NCBI GenBank assembly: GCA_948500755.1
Contig: CAOOYH010000011.1
Location: 1-50,120, forward strand
Source: an uncultured Lactobacillus sp.
GTDB lineage: Bacteria; Bacillota; Bacilli; Lactobacillales; Lactobacillaceae
Direction of reading: 5' to 3'
Length of the DNA stretch: 50,120 nucleotides
The notes beneath the pieces are model-generated. The model saw only the letters and a list, made by a program, of their open reading frames with translations. It was not told the DNA's origin and ran no database searches. Both the position numbers and the translations under genes were made by a program. Positions 1 to 8,028 of this stretch are shown one piece after another; the first letter of the stretch is position 1; the number at the start of each line of letters is the position of its first letter.

Positions 1-2
1 AC

Positions 3-1844
3 AATGCAACTACTAATTCAGAAGTTGAAACTGCTCAAGTTGATGGTGAAAAAGCTATTGCAGACGTTACTGTTCCAGGTTTATCCGATATCAAGAAGGA
101 AAGCATTGATCTTATCAACAAAGCCTTAAATGAAAAGCAAGATGAAATCAATAACGCTTCTAACTTGAGTCAAGACGAAAAGCAAGAGCTTATTGATCAA
201 GCAAAGAAGGTTGCTACTGAAGCAATTGATGAAATCAACAATGCTCAAACAAACAATGAAGCTAAGCAAGCTGCAGATACTGGCGTTAAGAACATTGAAA
301 ATGTTTCAATTCCAAGTATTGAAGATGCTAAGAAGAATGCAACTCAAGCAATTGATGATGCTTTGAATTCTAAGAAGAATGAAATTAACAACGCATCTAA
401 CTTACCTGATTCAGAAAAGACTGATTTAATTAATCAAGCAACTGAAATTGCCAATGCTGCTAAGGATGCTATCAACAGTGCAACTACTAATACTGCAGTT
501 GAAACTGCCGAAGATAAAGGTGTTGCTGATATTAACAATATTCACTTCACTAACTTAGAAGATTCTAAAAATGCAGCAAATAGTGCGATTGAAGATGCTT
601 TGAACACTAAGAAGGATGAAATTAATAATGCATCTAACTTGAGTGATTCAGAAAAAGCTAAGTTAATCAATCAAGCAACTGAAATTGCCAAGGTTGCTAA
701 GGATGCTATCAACAATGCAACTACTAATACGGCTGTTACTGCGGCAGAAAACAAGGGAATTGAAGATATTGCAAATGTTAATGTTCCAAGTTTATCTGAA
801 ACTAAGCAGGCAGCAATTGACGCAATTAAGCAAGTTCAAAAAGCTAAGAACAGTCAAATTGAAGAAGCAAAGAATCTAAGTGCAGACGAGCAAAAGAACT
901 TAATTGATCAAGTAAATAAGATTGCTCAAGACGCAATTAATAAGCTTAACGATTCAGCAACAACTACAAATGAAGTTATTACTGACACTCGTGATAAAGC
1001 AATTGATAAAATTACTAACTTGTTCATTCCAACCTTAGATAGTGTCCAAAAAGATGCTCAGGAAGCAATTAACTCTGCTAAGGAAGCTAAGATTGAGGAA
1101 ATCAATAAGGCCGATAATTTAACTGATCAAATGAGGCAAAACTTAATTGACCAAGTAGATCAAGTTGCTGATAAGGCTACTAAGGCCATTAATAATGCTC
1201 AAACAAACGATGATGTTAAAGAAGCAGAAATCAAGGGCTTAGAAGATATTGATAGCATTAAAGTTCCAAGCTTAGTTGAAAGTAAGGATGATGCTATTAA
1301 GGAAATCAATGATGCTTTGAAGAAGAAGACTGATGAAATCAATGCAGCTGATCTTGATCAAAAGCAAAAAGACGAATTAATCAGTCAAATTACTGATATT
1401 GCTACAGAGACTAAGACCAAGGTATTCAATGCTACAACTAATGCAGAAGTTGATGCTGAAGCCGAAGCTGGTATTAAAGCCATCGAAGCTGTGAAGATTC
1501 CAGCTCGTACTGCTAACAACAGCAATACTGAAAGTCATGATTCTTCAACTAATGTAACTCCAGATCACCATAATGAAGAAAACAATACTGCTCAGAACAC
1601 TAACCAAGTAAGCACTAATACTGAGAGTGAAAGTAAGGAACAAACTGTAATTACAAATTCAGTTCAACCTAAGAGAAATGCTGTTCGTCATAAGAATGGC
1701 TCTCCAGTAAACAAGAAGGCTACTTTACCACAAACTGGTAAGAAGGATAACTCTAACTTAACGTTAGCCGGAGCTGCACTTCTTGGTTTAGCAGGTGTAT
1801 TCTCATTGTTTGGATTAGGAGACAAGAGAAAAAAGAATAAATAG
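3..1844 (+). CDS. LPxTG-anchored surface protein with DUF1542-type repeats (5' end outside window)
   Basis: This is the C-terminal part of a large cell-wall protein. The reading frame is open from base 3 with no start, so the gene begins upstream of the window. It holds a partial and then six full units of about 79 residues, rich in Lys, Glu, Asp, Asn and Ala and predicted helical, resembling DUF1542/FIVAR-like repeats of Gram-positive adhesins. A Ser/Thr/Asn-rich linker (about 1500-1680) follows. The sortase signal LPQTG lies at 1725-1739, then a hydrophobic segment and a Lys/Arg-rich tail. Sortase A would join the Thr to peptidoglycan. There are no aromatic-rich or catalytic regions in the visible part, so a stalk or adhesion role is inferred and the ligand is unknown. 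A strong terminator follows the stop. Confidence 0.9.
   Translation, partial: NATTNSEVETAQVDGEKAIADVTVPGLSDIKKESIDLINKALNEKQDEINNASNLSQDEKQELIDQAKKVATEAIDEINNAQTNNEAKQAADTGVKNIENVSIPSIEDAKKNATQAIDDALNSKKNEINNASNLPDSEKTDLINQATEIANAAKDAINSATTNTAVETAEDKGVADINNIHFTNLEDSKNAANSAIEDALNTKKDEINNASNLSDSEKAKLINQATEIAKVAKDAINNATTNTAVTAAENKGIEDIANVNVPSLSETKQAAIDAIKQVQKAKNSQIEEAKNLSADEQKNLIDQVNKIAQDAINKLNDSATTTNEVITDTRDKAIDKITNLFIPTLDSVQKDAQEAINSAKEAKIEEINKADNLTDQMRQNLIDQVDQVADKATKAINNAQTNDDVKEAEIKGLEDIDSIKVPSLVESKDDAIKEINDALKKKTDEINAADLDQKQKDELISQITDIATETKTKVFNATTNAEVDAEAEAGIKAIEAVKIPARTANNSNTESHDSSTNVTPDHHNEENNTAQNTNQVSTNTESESKEQTVITNSVQPKRNAVRHKNGSPVNKKATLPQTGKKDNSNLTLAGAALLGLAGVFSLFGLGDKRKKNK
72..1499 (+). 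repeat. Six tandem 237-bp coding repeats
   Basis: The conserved V/I-P-S/G-L motif that opens each unit recurs at 72, 309, 546, 783, 1026 and 1263. Spacing is 237 bp, except 243 bp for the fourth-to-fifth step and 234 bp for the last unit. Units two and three are nearly identical at DNA level around 'gaaattgccaa' (about 440 and 677), pointing to recent duplication or gene conversion. Copy number is likely to vary among strains. Confidence 0.85.
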
Positions 1845-1868
1845 TCAACATCGTTGATACGAAAAAGA

Positions 1869-1902
1869 GCGATACTCCCTAAAGTGGAATATCGCCTTTT
1901 TT
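1869..1902 (+). terminator. Rho-independent terminator of the surface protein gene
   Basis: A 10-bp stem (1869-1878 with 1886-1895, one mismatch) has a 7-nt loop and is followed by a T-run at 1897-1902. Confidence 0.85.
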
Positions 1903-1913
1903 GTTTGGAAATG

Positions 1914-1950
1914 TTAAAAAGGCAGAAGCACAATTAAATGCTTCTGCCTT
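1914..1950 (-). terminator. Terminator of the minus-strand TMEM175-like gene
   Basis: A perfect 10-bp stem (1921-1930 with 1939-1948) lies 3 bp beyond the stop of the minus-strand gene. On that strand it is followed by a T-run (A-run at 1916-1920). Confidence 0.8.
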
Positions 1951-1952
1951 TA

Positions 1953-2636
1953 TTACATGATTTTATTCCGCTTAACTGGGAATAAAAATGAAATTACTGG
2001 TATAACTACATAAAGAATCATGGCAAGTCTAGGAAGAACAAACGATAGACCAATGAGAACAATATTTAAAAATAAGGTGACAGCGACCTTTCTAATAAAA
2101 GATCGACTAATAATAATGTTCATGATTTGTGAATATTTTGCTGTCTTCTTAGCACCAAAATATTGAATCAAATATTCTAAAATTTTAGCAATTAAAAAAA
2201 CTACTCCAAAATTAGCTACCGCAAATGTTGAACTTTCTGCCATAATCCATTTTGTCATTACTGGAAGAAGAGAAAGGTCGGCTAAGAAAAAGAAATCTAA
2301 AACAGCTATTGTTTTCGAAGGCTTAAATATATAGTAGGAAAATGCTAAATGCAGATCATACCAAAAATCAGCTACGACGAAGAATGTAATTAAAAATACA
2401 ATAATATTTGCGAGAAATTGCCCATAGTGAACTTCATTAATAGCTGGCTGGATTTCTAATACAATAATTGTAATAATGATTGCCATTACCCCATCGTTGA
2501 AAGCTTGCAGGTGCTCACGCAAGCTTTCTGGTTCTTCTTTTTGTGCTTGAATAAGTTCTTGGCGAACAGTCTTTAATTTTTCTTTTTCTTGCTTTGAAAA
2601 ATCGTTGAAATTGTATTCTTTTCTGTTTCTTTTCAT
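1953..2636 (-). CDS. TMEM175/DUF1211 family membrane protein (putative K+ channel)
   Basis: The 227-residue membrane protein has a charged N-terminal 40 residues. The family signature follows in the first membrane helix: AFNDGVMAIIITIIVLEI, residues about 45-62, where most members have FSDG. About five more hydrophobic helices follow. Bacterial TMEM175 homologues are single-repeat, six-helix proteins that form tetrameric potassium-selective channels. The length fits, and potassium leak is the inferred role. The Asn in place of Ser in the FSDG motif is a mild variation. The start is supported by an AAGGAAAG-type ribosome site just upstream. It is a single gene with its own terminator, convergent with the surface protein. 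Confidence 0.8.
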   Translation of the reverse strand: MKRNRKEYNFNDFSKQEKEKLKTVRQELIQAQKEEPESLREHLQAFNDGVMAIIITIIVLEIQPAINEVHYGQFLANIIVFLITFFVVADFWYDLHLAFSYYIFKPSKTIAVLDFFFLADLSLLPVMTKWIMAESSTFAVANFGVVFLIAKILEYLIQYFGAKKTAKYSQIMNIIISRSFIRKVAVTLFLNIVLIGLSFVLPRLAMILYVVIPVISFLFPVKRNKIM

Positions 2637-2809
2637 TTTATCTTTCCTTACAATTTACTAATATTAGCATTTTACAACATTTAAAGACGGTAATTAAGAT
2701 GGAAATAAGCAAAATATGCATTTAAGTTATAGAAATTGATGCATTCTAAATCTTAGGTAGTTAAAAATTTTTCTTTTAAAATGAAATTAGCAAAGAAAGG
2801 GATGATTCT

Positions 2810-3363
2810 ATGTCTATTTTTGATGAAACTTTAACCATGAATAATGGTTTAAAAATTCCTGAGATGGCACTTGGGATATGGGAGATTCCTGATGATCAAA
2901 CACCTAAAGCAGTCGAAGAAGGAAAGTTACGTACAATTGGTGCCCCCCCAGCTTTGAAAAAGAAGATTTAGATAACTTAATGAAGAATAGTTCTACTAAA
3001 CCTGCTGTTAATCAAATTTTAGTTTACATTGGTGAAACCCCGATGAACTTAATTGATTACATTCAAGGAAATGATATTGTAGTTGAAGCTTTCTCACCAA
3101 TTGCTCACCGTGCTCCTCTAAATGATCCAAAAATTAAAAAGATCGGTAATAAGTATGGTGTAACCGTACCTCAATTATGTATTCGTTATGATTGGAAACT
3201 TAACTGTGTTGTATTACCTAAGTCTGCAAATCCTGCACATATGAAGAGTAATGCTGAAATTGATTTTGTAATCAGTGATGAAGATATGGATAAACTTAAG
3301 AAGTTTACCCCGGTTGATTATGGTAAAGCAGGCGTCCTCCCAGTATTTGGCGGCAAGATGTAA
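2810..3363 (+). pseudogene. Aldo/keto reductase remnant (internal deletion plus frameshift)
   Basis: A good ribosome site (AAAGAAAGGG) precedes ATG 2810. The frame encodes an AKR N-terminus (MSIFDETLTMNNGLKIPEMA, then WEIPDDQ) and jumps from about residue 37 directly to the late motif KLRTIG. Roughly 90 residues carrying the catalytic Asp, Tyr, Lys and His are therefore missing. At a run of seven C (2943-2949) the frame shifts: the first frame stops at 2969-2971, while the family sequence FEKEDLDNLM continues in another frame through to a normal C-terminus at 3363. The enzyme cannot be active. The intact AKR at 37420-38295 is a family relative. Confidence 0.9.
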
Positions 3364-3417
3364 ATTTAATTGTTCCAGATTATAGGGAAAAGTATAATTT
3401 TTATTAAAAAATTAGCA

Positions 3418-3470
3418 TTGTACTTACTTTTAATCAGTATATAATTATAACTGACAAAAAGTAAGAGGAG
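3418..3470 (+). promoter_or_regulatory. Promoter with large concentric operator dyad, target gene lost
   Basis: TTGTAC (3418-3423) and TATAAT (3440-3445) are 16 bp apart. A two-part inverted repeat shares one centre at 3444: CTTACTTTT (3423-3431) pairs with AAAAGTAAG (3457-3465), and TCAGT (3434-3438) with ACTGA (3450-3454). It covers the -10 box and so should block transcription when bound. Such sites are typical of self-regulated MarR/HxlR-type regulators, which is an inference because no regulator follows. The ribosome site AAGAGGAG ends at 3470. The next complete gene is the HAD hydrolase at 3617. Confidence 0.6.
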
Positions 3471-3481
3471 ATACTTTACTT

Positions 3482-3502
3482 ATGAATCAGAGCGGTCGAT
3501 AA
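3482..3502 (+). other. Six-codon reading frame after the orphan promoter
   Basis: ATG 3482 sits 11 nt after GGAG and encodes MNQSGR before TAA. It is probably the stump of a deleted gene. A tiny leader peptide cannot be excluded. The remaining bases to 3616 show no further recognisable coding sequence. Confidence 0.3.
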
Positions 3503-3616
3503 GATAATAATTAATCCTTAAGACGAGGGTTTATCAAATCTCTAGTTTTTTCTTGCAAGATTCTAGCAAAAAGAGGATATTTTTACTATAGACTATTAAA
3601 GATAGAGGGGAAGTTA

Positions 3617-4216
3617 ATGCTTAAGAATATTATTTTTGACTTTGGAAATGTCATTATGAACTACAATCCAGATGAGATTTTAAATCATTATGAATTGAGT
3701 CCCGAGGATCATGATCTAATTAGAAAAACTATTTTTGAATCTAAAGAGTGGGGCGAAATAGACTCTGGAAAAATTACCGAGGAAGAAGCCACTGAAATTT
3801 TTATTAGTAAAGTTCCGGATAAATTAAAAAGTAAGGTTAAGCAAATTATGGTAACTTGGCCAGAAAATGTTGATTTCTATGAGCCAGTTTTTAATTATAT
3901 GGAGGAACTACGTAAACAAGGCTATAAGATTTACGGTTTATCCAATACGGGAATGCAGTTTGCTAATTTTGTTAAAAATTCTGAGATGGGCAATTATTTT
4001 GATGGTTATGTTTTTTCTGCCCAAGAGAAATTAATGAAGCCAGATAGAAGAATATATGAAAGATTAATTGCTCGCTATATTTTAAATCCAGAAGAGAGTA
4101 TATTTATCGATGATTTAAAAGCAAACACCGATGCAGCAAAGAAGCTTGGTATGTTAGCTTTTACTTTTAAGATTGATAAGCTTGGCGAATTACAAGAATA
4201 TATTTCTAACCATTAA
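3617..4216 (+). CDS. HAD-superfamily hydrolase, subfamily IA (YihX-like)
   Basis: A predicted cytosolic phosphatase of 199 residues. Motif I is FDFGNVIM with the nucleophile Asp8; the usual second Asp is Gly, as in the YihX-like 'DxGNV' group. Motif II is YGLSNTG, the motif III Lys is in KLMKPDRRIYERL, and motif IV is SIFIDDLKANTDAA. The helical cap lies between motifs I and II, as in subfamily IA. YihX removes phosphate from glucose-1-phosphate, but the substrate here is not known. AGAGGGG gives a good ribosome site for ATG 3617. The Nudix gene starts 22 bp downstream, so the two are probably co-transcribed, perhaps from the promoter at 3418. Confidence 0.85.
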   Translation: MLKNIIFDFGNVIMNYNPDEILNHYELSPEDHDLIRKTIFESKEWGEIDSGKITEEEATEIFISKVPDKLKSKVKQIMVTWPENVDFYEPVFNYMEELRKQGYKIYGLSNTGMQFANFVKNSEMGNYFDGYVFSAQEKLMKPDRRIYERLIARYILNPEESIFIDDLKANTDAAKKLGMLAFTFKIDKLGELQEYISNH

Positions 4217-4238
4217 GTAAATTTTAGGTGATTGAAAA

Positions 4239-4862
4239 ATGAAAACAAATGATCAAATTGCAAATTGGGCAATGGATTTGCAGAGCCTAGCGCAAGCCGG
4301 ATTAAGATATGGCCATGATGTTTTTGATCGTGAACGCTATGAAGAAATTCGGCGTATTGCTGGTGAAATGATGGCTGCTAGGACTGGAATTCCAGAAGAA
4401 AAAATTAAAACCTTGTTTCTTGGAGATGAGGGATATCAAACTCCTAAAATTGAGACTCGAGCTGCAATTTTTAAAGATAATAAAATCTTATTAGTTCGTG
4501 AAAAAATGTCTCAAGAATGGTCATTGCCCGGCGGCTGGAACGATTATGATCAAACTGTCGCAGATAACTGTGTTAAAGAGGCTTTTGAAGAATCTGGTAG
4601 AAAAGTAGAACCAATTAAAATTATTGCAGTTCAAGATCGTAATCATCATAATAAGCCAATTTTAGCGACTAACGTTACTAAGATTTTCTTTTTATGTAAA
4701 GAATTAGGTGGTACATTTACTCCTAATGATGAAACAGATGCTTGTGACTACTTTCCTCTAGACAATTTGCCAAACTTATCTATTGATAGAAACACAGAGG
4801 AACAAATTGCAATGTGTTTTGAAGCAAATAATGATCCAAATTGGGATACTAAGTTTGAATAA
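4239..4862 (+). CDS. Nudix hydrolase with N-terminal helical domain (YjhB-like)
   Basis: The 207-residue protein has about 65 N-terminal residues matching the extra helical domain of YjhB-type ADP-ribose/nucleotide-sugar pyrophosphatases, then a Nudix fold (about 69-190). The Nudix box reads GGWNDYDQTVADNCVKEA followed by FEESG. The metal-binding EExG core is present, but the first Glu of the consensus is Gln and the Arg is Lys. Hydrolysis of an X-linked nucleoside diphosphate such as ADP-ribose is inferred. It lies 22 bp after the HAD gene, fitting a small nucleotide/sugar-phosphate housecleaning pair. Confidence 0.85.
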   Translation: MKTNDQIANWAMDLQSLAQAGLRYGHDVFDRERYEEIRRIAGEMMAARTGIPEEKIKTLFLGDEGYQTPKIETRAAIFKDNKILLVREKMSQEWSLPGGWNDYDQTVADNCVKEAFEESGRKVEPIKIIAVQDRNHHNKPILATNVTKIFFLCKELGGTFTPNDETDACDYFPLDNLPNLSIDRNTEEQIAMCFEANNDPNWDTKFE

Positions 4863-4873
4863 AAATTTATTAC

Positions 4874-4909
4874 AAATAGCTCCAAGCAGTTTACTTAGAG
4901 CTATTTTAA
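4874..4909 (+). terminator. Weak terminator after the Nudix gene
   Basis: A perfect 9-bp stem (4874-4882 with 4898-4906) has a 15-nt loop, but only TTTTA follows. It may act in both directions. Confidence 0.45.
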
Positions 4910-5000
4910 TAGACATTTAAAATAAAAAGAATCAAATTAATATTGAATTTACTATTTTAAAGCAATTCTAAAGGTGAGTTGGAAAGCAGGGGGGTAAGAT

Positions 5001-5696
5001 ATGAAAAAAACAAAAATTCTTTTAATTGAAGATGAGGAGAGCCTAGCTAGTTTTATTCAACCAGAGCTTGAATTAGAAGGCTATGAGGTAGTCTGGGCTA
5101 AAGATGGTAAAGAAGGTCTTGAATTTTTTGAAAAAGAAAAACCAACTTTAATCCTTTTAGATTGGATGTTACCTGTTTATGATGGCATCACTGTCTTAAG
5201 AAGAATTAGAAAAGTTAGTGACATTCCTATTATTATGTTAACTGCCCGTAACCAAGCTTCTGACATTAGTAATGCTTTAGATCAAGGCTTAGACGACTAT
5301 ATGACCAAGCCTTTTGAAATAGAAGAACTTTTCGCCCGAATTAGAGTGATTCTTAGAAGATTAGAACGAGAAAAGAGACGGGTTGTCAGTTCTACCTTAG
5401 AATTTAGTGTTTTAAAAATTGACTTGGTTTCTCATAAATTTTGGTGCAAGGGTGAGGAAATCTACTTAACTCCAAAAGAATATGCATTGCTATGTGAATT
5501 AATGAATGATCCTGAAAAAGTTAAAAGCCGGGATGAATTATTAGATATCGTATGGGGATATGATTTTGTCGGTCAAACTAACACAGTTGATGTCTATATA
5601 AGAGCGCTGCGAAATAAGTTGGGAAAATATCGTAATTTGATTAAAACAGTTCGTGGATATGGTTATTGCTTAAGAAAGGTGGACGATAATGAATAA
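5001..5696 (+). CDS. OmpR/PhoB-family response regulator
   Basis: The 231-residue protein has an N-terminal receiver domain (acid pocket Glu10-Asp11, phospho-acceptor Asp54 in LLDWMLP, conserved Thr in MLTARN, Lys in MTKPFE). A C-terminal winged-helix DNA-binding domain follows from about 130 to 228, with the typical LTPKEYALL and TNTVDVYIRALRNKLG stretches. A very G-rich ribosome site (GGGGGG, about 4989-4994) precedes the ATG. The kinase start overlaps the end of this gene by 8 bp, so the pair is translationally coupled. The arrangement resembles the ArlRS/CiaRH group, but I cannot assign a specific name. The secreted PepSY gene downstream is a likely target. Confidence 0.93.
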   Translation: MKKTKILLIEDEESLASFIQPELELEGYEVVWAKDGKEGLEFFEKEKPTLILLDWMLPVYDGITVLRRIRKVSDIPIIMLTARNQASDISNALDQGLDDYMTKPFEIEELFARIRVILRRLEREKRRVVSSTLEFSVLKIDLVSHKFWCKGEEIYLTPKEYALLCELMNDPEKVKSRDELLDIVWGYDFVGQTNTVDVYIRALRNKLGKYRNLIKTVRGYGYCLRKVDDNE

Positions 5697-7041
5697 AAAA
5701 ATAAGGACAACCTCCCAACAATTAACACAGTTGTTTCTGACTTTATTCATTATTATCCTCTTCCTAGTTAACTTAGCATTTGCTGGTATTTCAACAGCAT
5801 TCATTTATAACAATGCTCATGAGCAAGCAGAAGAAGTTATTGATACAGTTAGTGATAATATTGGTGGTCATGATGAGCATAAGAATAAAAAGGAGTGGAA
5901 ATTATTTCTCAATGCTTATCTTGCTAGACAAAGTAATGATGCGATTTCACTGAAAACTCCTAAGGGTAAGACTGTCTATTCGGAAGATGGGGAAGAATTA
6001 TTTGAAAAAGTAAAGAATCATAGGAATTACAATAATGTTGTTTTTATGGAAAATAGCGTTTATTATTTACGGACCGCAAATGAAGATGGCTATCGAATTT
6101 CTGTGATTTTAAATGTTGACGATCTTTTCACCTTAATTACCCATTTATTACTTGCAATCATTATTTTAAATTTAATTGCCATCATTTGTTCGATTCCTTT
6201 AATTAAACGTTTTTCAAGAAAATGGAGTCAGCCACTAGAGAAAATAGATCAAGATATTGAGGCAATTGAACATCAAACCACGGCAAAAAAGAAAGTATTC
6301 GTGCCGAAACAACCAGCAGAAATTCACCACTTAGCGCAGTCTTTTAATAAATTGCTAGAGTATCAAGATAAGGCAATTCAGCGTGAACAACAATTTGTTA
6401 CTGATGCATCTCATGAATTGAAGACGCCGCTTGCTGCAATCCGTGGCCACATTAATTTGATTAAAAGACGCGGTAAAGAACATCCCGAAATTGTCGCAAA
6501 GTCCCTCCAATATATTGACTCTGAATCAAGTAGGATGGAAATACTGGTTAATGAACTTTTGGAATTAGGACGAGCTAAGAAACAACACCAATCAATTGAT
6601 CCCATTGATCTAGTGCCAATAGTTCAAAAAGAGAGTGAAATTCTTGAACAAGAATATGATACTTGCAGCGTCTATATTTCCAGTCCAATAAAACTTTTTT
6701 GTCCAATTGAAATTAAAGATTTTCGCTTAATTGTTCATAATTTGTTAGACAATGCGGCCAAGTATTCCCAAGACAATGCCAAAATAAAGGTAGAATTGCA
6801 AAAAGATAATGGGTACTTAATTTTAAGAGTTAAGGATCAGGGAATTGGTATTAGAAAAGAAAATTATGATAAGATTTTTGATCGTTTTTATCGAGAAGAT
6901 CAAGCTCACTCTAGTCAGATTAAAGGTACTGGAATTGGCTTAGCTATTGTAAAAGATATTGTCACCAAGTATCATGGAAAAATTAGTGTTTCAGCTAATA
7001 CTCCTAAAGGGGTGATTTTTGAAATAAAATTACCACTCTAA
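5689..7041 (+). CDS. Sensor histidine kinase
   Basis: The 450-residue membrane kinase has a first membrane helix at about 14-38, an extracellular sensor loop of about 110 residues, and a second helix at about 150-175. A HAMP-like linker comes next, then an H-box FVTDASHELKTPLAAIRGH with phospho-acceptor His242. The ATPase domain follows, with N-box LLDNAAKYSQ, G1 VKDQGIGI, the F-box region DRFYRED and G2 GTGIGLAIVKDIV. All catalytic motifs are intact. It phosphorylates the regulator encoded just upstream. The stimulus is not evident. The charged sensor loop and the adjacent PepSY protein suggest cell-envelope or peptide stress, which is inference. Confidence 0.93.
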   Translation: MNKKIRTTSQQLTQLFLTLFIIILFLVNLAFAGISTAFIYNNAHEQAEEVIDTVSDNIGGHDEHKNKKEWKLFLNAYLARQSNDAISLKTPKGKTVYSEDGEELFEKVKNHRNYNNVVFMENSVYYLRTANEDGYRISVILNVDDLFTLITHLLLAIIILNLIAIICSIPLIKRFSRKWSQPLEKIDQDIEAIEHQTTAKKKVFVPKQPAEIHHLAQSFNKLLEYQDKAIQREQQFVTDASHELKTPLAAIRGHINLIKRRGKEHPEIVAKSLQYIDSESSRMEILVNELLELGRAKKQHQSIDPIDLVPIVQKESEILEQEYDTCSVYISSPIKLFCPIEIKDFRLIVHNLLDNAAKYSQDNAKIKVELQKDNGYLILRVKDQGIGIRKENYDKIFDRFYREDQAHSSQIKGTGIGLAIVKDIVTKYHGKISVSANTPKGVIFEIKLPL

Positions 7042-7085
7042 TGATTAAAATGAAAAAATCTTCATTTAATTTATATCTACTCTTA

Positions 7086-7123
7086 GTTTTTTCATCCTCG
7101 TTTTTTCGTAAACTAAATATATA
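7086..7123 (+). promoter_or_regulatory. Possible regulator-dependent promoter of the PepSY gene
   Basis: Two copies of GTTTTTTC start at 7086 and 7100 (14 bp apart), just upstream of the -10-like TATATA (7118-7123). No good -35 sequence stands at the right distance. Direct repeats covering the -35 position are what an OmpR-type activator uses, so activation by the neighbouring response regulator is a reasonable guess. Confidence 0.35.
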
Positions 7124-7171
7124 AAGTTAAGAAATAAAAAATAAATTTGAAGAAAAAGTGAGGATTCTATT

Positions 7172-7858
7172 ATGAGAACAAACATTAAGAGATTATCATT
7201 AGGCGCAGCTGTTTTAGGTTTAGCCTTAGGTGGAACTAGTCTTACTTTAATTAATCAAGCTCAAGCATCTACTGGTGGGCAAGCTACGGAACAAACACAA
7301 ACTTCTAACTCAATCAATCTTTCTCAAAGTGATGCAATTAATAAATTTAATGAAAAATATGGCTCAAAATCAATTAAGGAGATTGAACTAAAGAACAAGA
7401 AAAATAAATATATTTATGAAGTAGAGGGCTTTGATTCAGAAAAAGAATATAAAGTTAAAATTGATGCAAGTAGTGGCAAAATTTTAAAAGCTAAGTCAGA
7501 AAACTTAGATGCAGATGATAAAGAAGAGGCCTTAGATCTAAATAGCTTAATAAGCCGTAGTGAAGCTACAAAACTTGCCCAAAGTAAGGCATCTGGTAAG
7601 GCTGTTAAATGGTCTTTAGAAATGGACGATAGGCAACCAGTTTGGGAAGTTGAATTAAAAGATGGTAATAAAGAAACTGAAGTTAAGATTGATGCCAAAA
7701 GTCAAAAAATCTTAAAGACTAAGACTGATAATCATAAAAATGATAAGAATGATAAGAGAGAGAAAGATAAAGTAGATCATAAAGAAAATAAGAATAGCGA
7801 GAAAAATAAAACGGATCGTGAAGAAAGTAGGAATAACAACGAAGATAAAAATAACTAA
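7172..7858 (+). CDS. Secreted protein with two PepSY domains and a charged tail
   Basis: The 228-residue protein has a signal peptide (MRTNIKRLSLGAAVLGLALG, predicted cleavage after about QAQA, residue 32). Two PepSY domains follow: about 48-105, opening with SQSDAINKFNEKY and ending DASSGKILK, and about 125-182, with SRSEATKLAQ and DAKSQKILK. The last 45 residues are almost entirely Lys, Asp, Glu, Asn and Arg and probably disordered, perhaps binding wall polymers. PepSY domains are known as protease-inhibitory or regulatory modules. In Firmicutes such proteins often sit beside two-component systems, as here. A strong terminator follows. Confidence 0.85.
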   Translation: MRTNIKRLSLGAAVLGLALGGTSLTLINQAQASTGGQATEQTQTSNSINLSQSDAINKFNEKYGSKSIKEIELKNKKNKYIYEVEGFDSEKEYKVKIDASSGKILKAKSENLDADDKEEALDLNSLISRSEATKLAQSKASGKAVKWSLEMDDRQPVWEVELKDGNKETEVKIDAKSQKILKTKTDNHKNDKNDKREKDKVDHKENKNSEKNKTDREESRNNNEDKNN

Positions 7859-7866
7859 GAAGGTAG

Positions 7867-7894
7867 AATTGGATCATATAGATCCAATTTTTTT
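7867..7894 (+). terminator. Rho-independent terminator after the PepSY gene
   Basis: A perfect 9-bp stem (7867-7875 with 7881-7889), a 5-nt loop, and eight T (7887-7894). Confidence 0.92.
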
Positions 7895-8028
7895 GTAAAA
7901 GAATAATTAATTGTGAATTAAAGGATACGAATATATACGTAAAATAAATAGTAGCATTTTTTTAGAATTGTATGAGCCGCTTTTTTAATTTAAACTATGA
8001 TTGTGAGTTAATGAAAACGAAATAGAAT

